Assembly: GCF_000715495.1 (NCBI RefSeq)
Contig: NZ_JNLX01000059.1
Coordinates: 22,248-86,247 of the forward strand
DNA from: Hymenobacter sp. IS2118
GTDB taxonomy: Bacteria > Bacteroidota > Bacteroidia > Cytophagales > Hymenobacteraceae
Direction of reading: 5' to 3'
DNA length: 64,000 nucleotides
The position numbers and the translations under genes were made by a program. Of this stretch, positions 26,595 through 37,388 are shown piece after piece (position 1 is the stretch's first letter; the number at the start of each line of letters is the position of its first letter). A model generated the notes under the pieces. That model saw only the letters and a program-made list of their open reading frames with translations. It made no database searches and had not been told where the DNA came from.

Positions 26595-26658
26595 GGAGCC
26601 GGACTTCACCCCAAGTCCCAGAGTAAACACGTTCTGCTCCTAGTGCCCTCGACGTACG

Positions 26659-26783
26659 CCTCTTCCCCTAACCCCTTCTCCGAAAAAGGAGAAGGGGAAC
26701 TAGTGCTAGCTCCGATTTCTAATTTTAAGACTAAAATTTAGTCCCCCTTCTCCTTTTTTGGAGAAGGGGCTAGGGAATGAGGC
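26659..26783. repeat. Paired palindrome, family B
   Basis: The left arm GCCTCTTCCCCTAACCCC...TTCTCC and the right arm GGAGAAGGGGCTAGGG...AATGAGGC are reverse complements. Each arm itself folds as CCCCTTCTCC-loop-GGAGAAGGGG. It fills the gap between glyS and the RND gene and can end glyS transcription. The same architecture occurs inside the coding region at 36088-36290. Confidence 0.8.
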
Positions 26784-26837
26784 GTGCGCAGAGAGCGTCA
26801 AAAACAGAACGTATCCACTCTGGGGGCTGAGGCGAGG

Positions 26838-26866
26838 TTGCCCCGCGCTGCGCTTACGTAACTTTG
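26838..26866 (+). promoter_or_regulatory. Promoter of the RND transporter gene
   Basis: TTG at 26838-26840 and TAACTTTG at 26859-26866 are separated by 18 bases, matching the Bacteroidota TTG-N(17-23)-TAnnTTTG form. It lies 20 bases before the ATG at 26887 and is the best promoter match in the window. It argues for that start. Confidence 0.65.
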
Positions 26867-26886
26867 CCGCTTATACCAAGGAATTT

Positions 26887-29334
26887 ATGTGGGAGCGCCT
26901 CGCTTATTTCATCATCCGGTTTCGTCTGTCGCTGATTGCCGTGTTGGCCGTCATCACCGTGTTCATGGCCTGGAAGGCCAAGGACGTGGAAATGACCTAC
27001 GACTTTGCCCAGGTGGTGAGTCCGAACGACCCGGATATGATTTATTTCCAGGACTTTAAAAAGCGGTTCGGCGAAGACGGCAACGTGCTGGTGCTGGGTT
27101 TGCAGGACAGCTCGGTGTACAAGCTGGGCAATTTCAACGAGTTCCGCCGGCTCACCGATACCCTCGCCCGCATCGAGGGCGTGAACGGCGTGCTCAGCGT
27201 GAGCAAGCTGCTGAATATCAGCAAAGACACGGCAAATAATAGCTTCCGGGCCACGCCCATCTTCAAAACGGCGCCCCGCACTCAGGCGGAGCTGGATAGC
27301 CTGATGCGGGTGGTGAACCGCGTGGAATTCTATAAGGGCCAGCTCATCAGTCCCGTGACCGGGGCCACGCTGCTGGCCCTCACCATGGACCCGAAGTACC
27401 TGAATTCCTCGCGCCGGCAGGCCGTGATGAACAACATTCTGGGCTTTGCTTCGCAGTTTGAGAAGAAAACCGGCATCCGGCTGCACTACGCCGGCCTGCC
27501 CTACGTGCGCTCTACCATGACGAGCAAGGTGGCCTCGGAAATGAAGTTTTTCACCATTCTGGCGATGGTGGTGACGGGCCTTACGCTGCTGGTGTTTTTC
27601 CGAACGTGGTCGGCGGTGGTGTTCCCGCTCATTGTGGTGGGCGTCACGGTTATCTGGTGCATTGGCTCCATTGTACTGCTGGGTTTCAAAATCAACCTGC
27701 TCACGGGCCTGATTCCCAGTATTATCGTCGTTATCGGTATTCCGAACTGCACCTACCTGCTCTCGCGCTACCACTACGACTACCGAAAATCGGGCAACCA
27801 GATGCTGGCCATGACGCGGGTCATCCGCAAAATCGGCCTCGTCACACTTATGAACAATACGACCACGGCCGTGGGCTTCATCGTGTTTGCCTTCACCGAT
27901 ATTGCCATTCTCTACCAGTTCGGGCTGGTGGCCACGGTCAACATTTTCGCGGCCTTCATCATCAGTTTCATTCTGATTCCGGCGGTGTTCAGCATGTTGC
28001 CGCCGCCCACGCCCAAGCAACTGGAGCACCTCGACGCCAAGCCGCTCACCAAGCTACTGGAGTTTTTCGACCACCTCGTTCTCGACCGCCGGCCCACCGT
28101 GTACGTGGCCGCGCTGGTGCTGATTGCGGGCGCCGCCTTCGGCATTTCGCGCATCGAGTCGGTATCGTACATGGTAGACGACCTGCCCAAGAAAAGCTCC
28201 GTTAACGCCGATTTGGCCTTCTTCGAAAGCCATTTCAACGGCGTGATGCCGCTGGAATTTGAAGTGGATACCCACAAAAAGCGCGGCCTGCTCAAGCTCA
28301 AGAACCTCGAGAAAATCGACCAGTTCGAGAAGTTTCTGCGTACCCAGCCGGAGCTGTCGCCGCCCGTCAGCTTGGTCACTTTCCTCAAGGCCAGTACGCA
28401 GGCTTTTTACAACGGCGACCCGCAGTTTTTCCGGCTGCCTGATAATTCGGAGCGCCCCTACATTCTCACCGCCCTGGCCAACTCCAAGGGCGCCGGCAAC
28501 GAGGCGGGCATGAACAGCAAGCTCCTGCGCTCCTTTGCCGACAGCACCGGCCAGAAGGCCCGCATCAGCCTGAAAATTGCCGACATCGGCTCGCAGAACC
28601 TCGATTCGCTGATGAACAAGCGCATCCTGCCCGAGATGAACCGCATTTTCAACGGTTCGGGCATGGACATCCGGCCCACTGGCACGACCATCATCTTCAC
28701 CAAGGGCAACGAGTACATCATTCACACCCTACGCGAAAGCCTGTTTCTGGCCTTCGGGCTGGTGGGGTTGGTGGTGCTCATTCTCTTCCGCTCGGCCCGT
28801 ACGGTACTCTTTGCCCTCATACCCAATGCCGTGACGCTGGTGCTGACAGCCGGCATCATGGGCTTTTTCAACATTCCGCTCAAGCCTAGCACGGCCCTCA
28901 TTTTTGTGATTGCGCTGGGCATCGACGGCGACAACTCCATTCACCTGCTGGCCAAGTTCCGGCAGGAAATGGCCCTCAACGGCAACCGCGTGCGCGAAGC
29001 CGTATCGGTGACGTTGAGCGAGGCCGGTACCAGCATGATTTACACTAGCATCGTGCTGTTTGTGGGCTTCAGCATCTTCGCCTTCAGCGAATTTGGCGGC
29101 ACCAAGGCCTTGGGATTGTTAATGTCGGCGTCGTTGTTAATTACCAACTTCTCCAACCTGATTTTGCTGCCCGCCATGCTCATCACCTTCGACCACGGCA
29201 AGGGCAACTCCATCGACAACAACGCGTTGATTCGTCATTACGACGATTCTTACATCGAAGAAGACGACGATGCCGAACTGAACCTGGCCCGCATGAAAAA
29301 GGAAGGCGACTACTCCGGCGATTACACGATTTGA
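26887..29334 (+). CDS. RND-superfamily (MMPL type) exporter
   Basis: The start at 26887 gives 815 residues beginning with a membrane helix; the longer frame from 26758 would run through the repeat and the promoter. Two sets of about six membrane helices flank large periplasmic loops. Each half carries the sterol-sensing-like block, with GINLLTGLIPSIIVVIGIPNCTYLL-type sequence in the first half and ALIFVIALGIDGDNSIHLLAKF in the second. The protein is a single-chain exporter of the MMPL/HpnN class, probably moving lipids or hydrophobic compounds; the substrate is unknown. The acidic C-terminal tail is cytosolic. Confidence 0.87.
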   Translation: MWERLAYFIIRFRLSLIAVLAVITVFMAWKAKDVEMTYDFAQVVSPNDPDMIYFQDFKKRFGEDGNVLVLGLQDSSVYKLGNFNEFRRLTDTLARIEGVNGVLSVSKLLNISKDTANNSFRATPIFKTAPRTQAELDSLMRVVNRVEFYKGQLISPVTGATLLALTMDPKYLNSSRRQAVMNNILGFASQFEKKTGIRLHYAGLPYVRSTMTSKVASEMKFFTILAMVVTGLTLLVFFRTWSAVVFPLIVVGVTVIWCIGSIVLLGFKINLLTGLIPSIIVVIGIPNCTYLLSRYHYDYRKSGNQMLAMTRVIRKIGLVTLMNNTTTAVGFIVFAFTDIAILYQFGLVATVNIFAAFIISFILIPAVFSMLPPPTPKQLEHLDAKPLTKLLEFFDHLVLDRRPTVYVAALVLIAGAAFGISRIESVSYMVDDLPKKSSVNADLAFFESHFNGVMPLEFEVDTHKKRGLLKLKNLEKIDQFEKFLRTQPELSPPVSLVTFLKASTQAFYNGDPQFFRLPDNSERPYILTALANSKGAGNEAGMNSKLLRSFADSTGQKARISLKIADIGSQNLDSLMNKRILPEMNRIFNGSGMDIRPTGTTIIFTKGNEYIIHTLRESLFLAFGLVGLVVLILFRSARTVLFALIPNAVTLVLTAGIMGFFNIPLKPSTALIFVIALGIDGDNSIHLLAKFRQEMALNGNRVREAVSVTLSEAGTSMIYTSIVLFVGFSIFAFSEFGGTKALGLLMSASLLITNFSNLILLPAMLITFDHGKGNSIDNNALIRHYDDSYIEEDDDAELNLARMKKEGDYSGDYTI

Positions 29335-29336
29335 TT

Positions 29337-29434
29337 TCTCAGCTGTTAGCCATTAGCTAATAGCTGTCAGCGTTTTACACCATTCGAAAACGAGAAAAGC
29401 TAATAGCTATCGGCTATCGGCTAACAGCTAATAA
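29337..29434. repeat. Palindromic repeat, family D
   Basis: CAGCTGTTAGCCATTAGCTA on the left is matched by TATCGGCTAACAGCTAATA on the right, with further internal copies of AGCTAATAGCT. It fills the whole gap between the RND gene and ileS, ending one base before the ileS ATG. Confidence 0.7.
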
Positions 29435-29435
29435 A

Positions 29436-32891
<3,456 letters not shown>

Positions 32892-33058
32892 TGCTGAACG
32901 ACTTGTCGGGTGGTGAAATCCCCGGCGAGTCCTCTGCCGCACAAACGCTTGATAAGCTCGTCTATTTAAGCTTAAAAGCGCAGACAGTCAGTTATAAAAG
33001 GTATAAAAAGACGGTAATAAAACAGTCCGTCGCTCCCGCCACTTTTGGCACCGCCTGA

Positions 33059-33730
33059 ATGCACCCAATCCTCTCCAATCGCCAGCAAACGGCGGCCAAA
33101 TTCTTTCTGCTGGCGCTGTTCATCATCGTCATCGACCAACTCTCGAAGTGGGCCGTGCACACCTACATGCAGCCCGGTATGGCGGGCGAAATCCCCGTTT
33201 TTGGCAACTGGTTCAAGCTGCATTACACGCTGAACCCCGGCATGGCCTTCGGGGCCGAACTGCCGGCGCCCTACGGCAAGCTGGTGCTCACGGCTTTTCG
33301 CCTGGTGGCCGTGTTTGGCCTGAGCTACTACATTATCCGCCTCTGCAAGCAGCGCGCTTCGGGAGGGTATATTGCCTGCATGGCCCTCATTATGGGTGGG
33401 GCAGTGGGCAACCTGATTGACTCGATTTTCTACGGCATCATCTACGACAATGCCCCTTTTGCCTCGCCCACGCGCTGGTTCTACGGCCAGGTGATTGACA
33501 TGCTCTACGTGGACATTTACGAAGGCTTTCTACCCCAAAACTGGCCGCTGATAGGAGGGAAGTACGTTTCGCTCTGGCCCATCTTCAACATTGCCGATGC
33601 TTCCATTTTCGTCGGTGTGGCCTTGATTCTGCTCAATCAGAGCCGTTTTTTCAAGCAGGAAGAGGAGGAGAAAACCGGAACTGCCGAGCAAAGCCCGCTG
33701 GGAATGCCTGATGCGGAGAACCGGGCCTAA
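33059..33730 (+). CDS. lspA: Lipoprotein signal peptidase II, first copy
   Basis: The 223-residue protein has four membrane helices. The catalytic Asp blocks are present: GGAVGNLIDSIFYG (about residues 116-129) and the C-terminal FNIADASIFVGVA (about 179-191). The entry FFLLALFIIVIDQLSKW is also typical. LspA cleaves the signal peptide of prolipoproteins in the inner membrane. It is longer than the 160-170 residues of proteobacterial LspA, with an extra loop (about 140-175) and a charged tail. Its place after ileS matches the known ileS-lspA neighbourhood. A near-copy follows 132 bases downstream. Confidence 0.9.
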   Translation: MHPILSNRQQTAAKFFLLALFIIVIDQLSKWAVHTYMQPGMAGEIPVFGNWFKLHYTLNPGMAFGAELPAPYGKLVLTAFRLVAVFGLSYYIIRLCKQRASGGYIACMALIMGGAVGNLIDSIFYGIIYDNAPFASPTRWFYGQVIDMLYVDIYEGFLPQNWPLIGGKYVSLWPIFNIADASIFVGVALILLNQSRFFKQEEEEKTGTAEQSPLGMPDAENRA

Positions 33731-33751
33731 CAGCCCTTTAGAGCCAGCCCG

Positions 33752-33813
33752 GAACGTCATACGGAGCGCAGTCGAAGCAATGAAGAGGCTTCACTACGTT
33801 CTGTATGACGTTC
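33752..33813. repeat. Degenerate family A palindrome between the two lspA genes
   Basis: GAACGTCATACGG...AGTCGAAGCA on the left pairs at its ends with TATGACGTTC on the right. It separates the two lspA copies. Confidence 0.55.
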
Positions 33814-33862
33814 TTTTGCGTTTTACTCGCCCGTTTGCCGCGGCCTCCGGAAACTGTCTGAA

Positions 33863-34534
33863 ATGCACCCAACCACTATTCCCCGTCCCCATTCCACCGT
33901 CAGGTTCTTCCTGCTGGCGCTGTTCATTATCGTCATCGACCAGCTTTCGAAGTGGGCGGTGCATACCTATATGCAGCCCGGTTCGGCCGGCGAAATCCCG
34001 GTTCTTGGCCAGGTCGTTAAGCTAAACTACATTTTGAACCCCGGCATGGCTTTCGGCGCGCAGCTGCCCGCTCCTTATGGCAAGCTAATTCTTACGGCCT
34101 TCCGTAGCCTCGCCGTACTGGGTTTGGTATACTATATCATTCGCCTGTGCCGGCAGCGCGTGGCGGCCGGCTACATAGCCTGCATGGCCCTTATCCTTGG
34201 CGGCGCGCTCGGCAACCTCATCGACTCGATTTTCTACGGCGTCATCTACAATAATGCCCCGCTGGGCTCGCCCACGCGCTGGTTCTACGGCCAGGTCATC
34301 GACATGATTTACGTGCCGCTCTACGTGGGGTATTTCCCCAAATCCTGGCCCCTCATCGGCGGCAGCTACAGCAACGGTTTCCCCATCTTCAACATCGCCG
34401 ATTCCTCCATCTTCATCGGCGTAGCGCTGATTCTGCTCAACCAGAGCCGCTTTTTCAACGAATCGCAGCCCGTAGCCGCCCCGCACCACGAAAGCGCGAC
34501 CTTAGTCGCTCCAGACGCTGAGAAGCTGGCGTAG
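33863..34534 (+). CDS. Lipoprotein signal peptidase II, second copy
   Basis: The 223 residues are the same length as the upstream copy and share long identical blocks, such as FFLLALFIIVIDQLSKWAVH and SPTRWFYGQVIDM. Both catalytic Asp blocks are intact (GGALGNLIDSIFYG and FNIADSSIFIGVA), so it should be an active peptidase. The N-terminal 14 residues and the C-terminal tail (VAAPHHESATL...) have diverged, and the loop near residue 160 differs. This tandem duplication of a normally single gene is unusual; division of labour between lipoprotein classes is possible but unproven. Confidence 0.85.
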   Translation: MHPTTIPRPHSTVRFFLLALFIIVIDQLSKWAVHTYMQPGSAGEIPVLGQVVKLNYILNPGMAFGAQLPAPYGKLILTAFRSLAVLGLVYYIIRLCRQRVAAGYIACMALILGGALGNLIDSIFYGVIYNNAPLGSPTRWFYGQVIDMIYVPLYVGYFPKSWPLIGGSYSNGFPIFNIADSSIFIGVALILLNQSRFFNESQPVAAPHHESATLVAPDAEKLA

Positions 34535-34548
34535 TAGGGGAGAAGTAG

Positions 34549-34617
34549 ACCGTCATGCTGAGCGCAGTCGAAGCATCTCTACCGCTTCGTTAAAAGGTCT
34601 GCATCACTATGACGTTC
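34549..34617. repeat. Family A palindrome after the second lspA
   Basis: CCGTCATGCTGAGCGCAGTC...AAGCATCTCTACCG on the left, with ATGACGTTC at the right end. It is a shortened member of the family seen in full at 37133-37242. Confidence 0.6.
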
Positions 34618-34624
34618 TTGCATA

Positions 34625-35050
34625 ATGAAAATCGCGCTATTATTCCTGTTACTTATTCCCTGCTTAGCTTGTGGTCAAAATTCAAAACCGGAATCTACTT
34701 TTCAAAAGTTGAAAGCTCGACTCATCGACTTTACTCCCGATAAGTTGTGTGCACAGTGCGGTTATAGTTTGGCAGCCTCTACCTTCAAATTTGAAGTTGT
34801 CGAAGGCAGTGAAGAATTTCAAAAAGGCCAGAATATCCTTGTCACGATATCTTGTGCCGGCGATAACGCATTTGCTTACTATAAAAAAACGGGTAATACG
34901 CTATTTGAAGACAGACAGGATTACCTGCTGCTGTTGTACAAGCCTACTGCCGTACCTGCTGATATCAAGCAGTTTCAGGACTTGTGTTCGCCATATTACG
35001 AGGGCGAAAATCTTCCTCGTCTTTGTTCAGAGTCTTTAGAAAAGCTATAA
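34625..35050 (+). CDS. Small AT-rich lipoprotein-like protein, unknown
   Basis: The 141-residue protein starts with a signal peptide ending [10 protein letters not shown], so lipidation at a Cys near residue 15-17 is plausible. The mature part has Cys pairs at CAQC (about 39-42) and two more downstream, perhaps a disulfide-bonded fold. I recognise no family. The gene is clearly richer in A/T than its neighbours and uses different codons, suggesting recent arrival. It ends 17 bases before the GTG of the ABC gene. Confidence 0.6.
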   Translation: MKIALLFLLLIPCLACGQNSKPESTFQKLKARLIDFTPDKLCAQCGYSLAASTFKFEVVEGSEEFQKGQNILVTISCAGDNAFAYYKKTGNTLFEDRQDYLLLLYKPTAVPADIKQFQDLCSPYYEGENLPRLCSESLEKL

Positions 35051-35067
35051 CACCCATCATTCCCTCC

Positions 35068-37113
35068 GTGCCCAACCCGCTCCTCACCGTTTCCAACCTC
35101 ACCATTGATTTCTCCAGCCATCGCGGCGACGTGCGGGCCGTGGACAACGTGTCGTTTGAGCTGCACCGGGGCGAGACGCTGGCCATTGTGGGCGAGTCGG
35201 GCTCGGGCAAATCCGTGACGTCGCTGGCGCTGCTCGGGCTCATTCCGATGCCGCCCGGCCGTATTGCCAGCGGCCAGGCCATCTTCCAGTCTGAAAAGCT
35301 GGGCGAAATGGACCTGTTGAAACTATCCGAAACCGACCTGCGCCAGGTGCGCGGCAACGACATCGGCATGATTTTCCAGGAGCCGATGACCTCACTGAAT
35401 CCCGTGTACACCTGCGGCAGCCAGGTGGTGGAAGCCCTGCGCCTGCACACCGACCTCAGCGCGGCCGCCGCCAAGGCCCGCACCATCGAGCTGTTCACCG
35501 AGGCGCAGCTGCCGCGCCCCGAAAGCATCTTCGGCAGCTACCCGCACGAAATCTCGGGTGGCCAGAAGCAGCGTGTCATGATTGCCATGGCCATGGCCTG
35601 CCGCCCCGCCCTGCTCATCGCCGACGAGCCCACCACGGCCCTCGACGTGACGGTGCAGGCCCAGATGCTGCGCCTCATCGACGACCTGCGCCGGCAGCGC
35701 AACACGGCCGTCCTCTTCATCACCCACGACCTCGGCGTGGTGGCCGAAATCGCCGACCGCATTCTGGTCATGTACCGGGGCAAAGTCGTGGAACAGGGGA
35801 GGGTGCTGGATATTTTTTCAAATCCGCAGCATCCGTACACAAAAGGGCTTTTGGCGTGCCGTCCGCGCCTCTCGGTGGGCAAAAAACGCCTTCCCGTAGT
35901 GGCCGATTTCATGGGTGAAGATGCCAGCGGCCAGCTTTTCGCCCAGCCCGCGCCGGTGCTTCCGCTGCCAGATGAGGCACTTGCGGCATCTTCGCCCGAA
36001 GTGGAAGCCCAGCAGTTACACGATAAAACTGATACCGCCAAAACGTTCCCCGTGGAACATGTTGTTTCGGGGGGTGTTCCACGGGTCGCCTCATCCTCCC
36101 AGCCCCCTTCTTCGGTGGAGAAGGGAGAGCCGGTCATGCGCGGGGAAACGGTTTCTGCTGCGTCAATTGCCGCTGCTGATTCTTTCGCTTCTTCTCCTGC
36201 GCCCACCCCGGTTCCAATCTTAACCCCAAACGCAGTTCAGGCGTCAGGTTCCCCCTTCTCCATCGGGGAAGGAGGCCGGGGGGATGAGGCCCCGCTCCTC
36301 GAAGTCCAGAACCTCCAGGTTTACTTCCCCCTCCGCAAAGGCTTCTTCCGCCGCGCCACCGATTACGTCCGCGCCGTGGATGACGTCAGCTTCACGCTCT
36401 ATCCCGGCGAAACCATTGGCCTGGTGGGCGAATCGGGCTGCGGTAAAACCACGCTGGGCCGGGCGCTGCTCCGCCTCACGGAACCAACGGCGGGTAGCAT
36501 CCTGTTTGAAGGAACCGATTTGGCGAAGCTGTCGAGCGGGGAGTTGCGCCACCGTCGGCGCGATTTGCAGCTGGTGTTTCAGGACCCTTACGCTGCGCTG
36601 AACCCGATGCTGACTGTGGGCGAAGCCATCTGGGAACCCATGCGGGTGCATAACGTGGGCGGCACGCGCCAGCAGCAAAAGGCCAAAGTTTTGGAGCTGC
36701 TGCGCACCGTGGGGCTGCGCGAGGAGCATTTCCAGCGCTACCCGCACGAGTTCAGCGGCGGGCAGCGGCAGCGCATCTGCATTGCCCGGGCCCTTGCCTT
36801 GCAGCCCAAATTGATTGTCTGCGACGAGTCGGTTTCGGCCCTCGACGTTTCGGTGCAGGCGCAGGTACTGAACCTGCTCAACGACCTTAAACGCGAGTTC
36901 GGTATCACCTATCTTTTCATCACCCACGACCTGTCGGTGGCCCGGTTTATGAGCGACCGGCTGCTGGTCATGCACCAGGGCCGCATTGTGGAGAGCGGCC
37001 CGGCGGCGGCCATTTATGCCAACCCGCAACACGAATACACCCGAGGGCTGCTGGCTGCTATTCCCAAGGATAGTCTGGCCGATATTGAAGCGGCCGTGGC
37101 CAGCCGGGCGTAA
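35068..37113 (+). CDS. Fused oligopeptide/nickel-type ABC transporter ATPase (two nucleotide-binding domains)
   Basis: A GTG start at 35068 gives 681 residues; a longer frame would overlap the preceding gene. Domain 1 (about 5-265) has Walker [12 protein letters not shown], signature [16 protein letters not shown] and Walker [13 protein letters not shown]. Domain 2 (about 408-660) has [29 protein letters not shown] and [12 protein letters not shown]. Each is of the DppD/DppF (Opp) type. No permease gene is nearby, so the partner is elsewhere. The linker between domains (about 286-407) is not conserved. It is low-complexity Ser/Ala/Pro, and its DNA carries intergenic-type palindromes. Confidence 0.88.
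   Translation: MPNPLLTVSNLTIDFSSHRGDVRAVDNVSFELHRGETLAIVGESGSGKSVTSLALLGLIPMPPGRIASGQAIFQSEKLGEMDLLKLSETDLRQVRGNDIGMIFQEPMTSLNPVYTCGSQVVEALRLHTDLSAAAAKARTIELFTEAQLPRPESIFGSYPHEISGGQKQRVMIAMAMACRPALLIADEPTTALDVTVQAQMLRLIDDLRRQRNTAVLFITHDLGVVAEIADRILVMYRGKVVEQGRVLDIFSNPQHPYTKGLLACRPRLSVGKKRLPVVADFMGEDASGQLFAQPAPVLPLPDEALAASSPEVEAQQLHDKTDTAKTFPVEHVVSGGVPRVASSSQPPSSVEKGEPVMRGETVSAASIAAADSFASSPAPTPVPILTPNAVQASGSPFSIGEGGRGDEAPLLEVQNLQVYFPLRKGFFRRATDYVRAVDDVSFTLYPGETIGLVGESGCGKTTLGRALLRLTEPTAGSILFEGTDLAKLSSGELRHRRRDLQLVFQDPYAALNPMLTVGEAIWEPMRVHNVGGTRQQQKAKVLELLRTVGLREEHFQRYPHEFSGGQRQRICIARALALQPKLIVCDESVSALDVSVQAQVLNLLNDLKREFGITYLFITHDLSVARFMSDRLLVMHQGRIVESGPAAAIYANPQHEYTRGLLAAIPKDSLADIEAAVASRA
36049..36085. 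repeat. Inverted repeat with a parS-like half inside the ABC linker
   Basis: CCCGTGGAACA (36049-36059) and TGTTCCACGGG (36075-36085) are perfect reverse complements 15 bases apart. The bases 36044-36059 read CGTTCCCCGTGGAACA, 14 of 16 matching the palindromic form TGTTCCACGTGGAACA. Confidence 0.6.
36088..36290. repeat. Family B paired palindrome embedded in frame in the ABC linker
   Basis: The left arm (36088-36130) begins GCCTCATCCTCCCAGCCCCC and the right arm (36247-36290) ends GGCCGGGGGGATGAGGC. They are reverse complements with few mismatches, and each contains its own CCCCTTCTCC-like hairpin. It reads through as linker codons and matches the layout of the intergenic element at 26659-26783. 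Confidence 0.7.
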
Positions 37114-37132
37114 CGCCAGGCGGGGATAGCAG

Positions 37133-37242
37133 CCCGTCATGCTGAGCTTGTCGAAGCATCTCTACCGCTTCGTTGCTGCCGATTGAATTACTTGCGTGGT
37201 AGAGATGCTTCGACTTCGCTCCGTTCCGCTCAGCATGACGGG
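37133..37242. repeat. Full-length family A palindrome
   Basis: CCCGTCATGCTGAGCTTGTC...GAAGCATCTCTACC on the left is matched by GGTAGAGATGCTTCGAC...GCTCAGCATGACGGG on the right. The arms are about 42-45 bases with minor mismatches. It fills much of the gap between the ABC gene and RNase R. Confidence 0.8.
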
Positions 37243-37388
37243 TGCATGCCATCCAAACGCTACGAAACCCTAATAAACAACCTCCCGGCCCGGCCCGCGT
37301 TTCACTAAGCGGCGCGGCCCCGCCGCCAACCTTATTTTCCGCTCTCGCCGCCTGCGACCAAACCACTTTTCGGCGGCCACTTTTTAAC

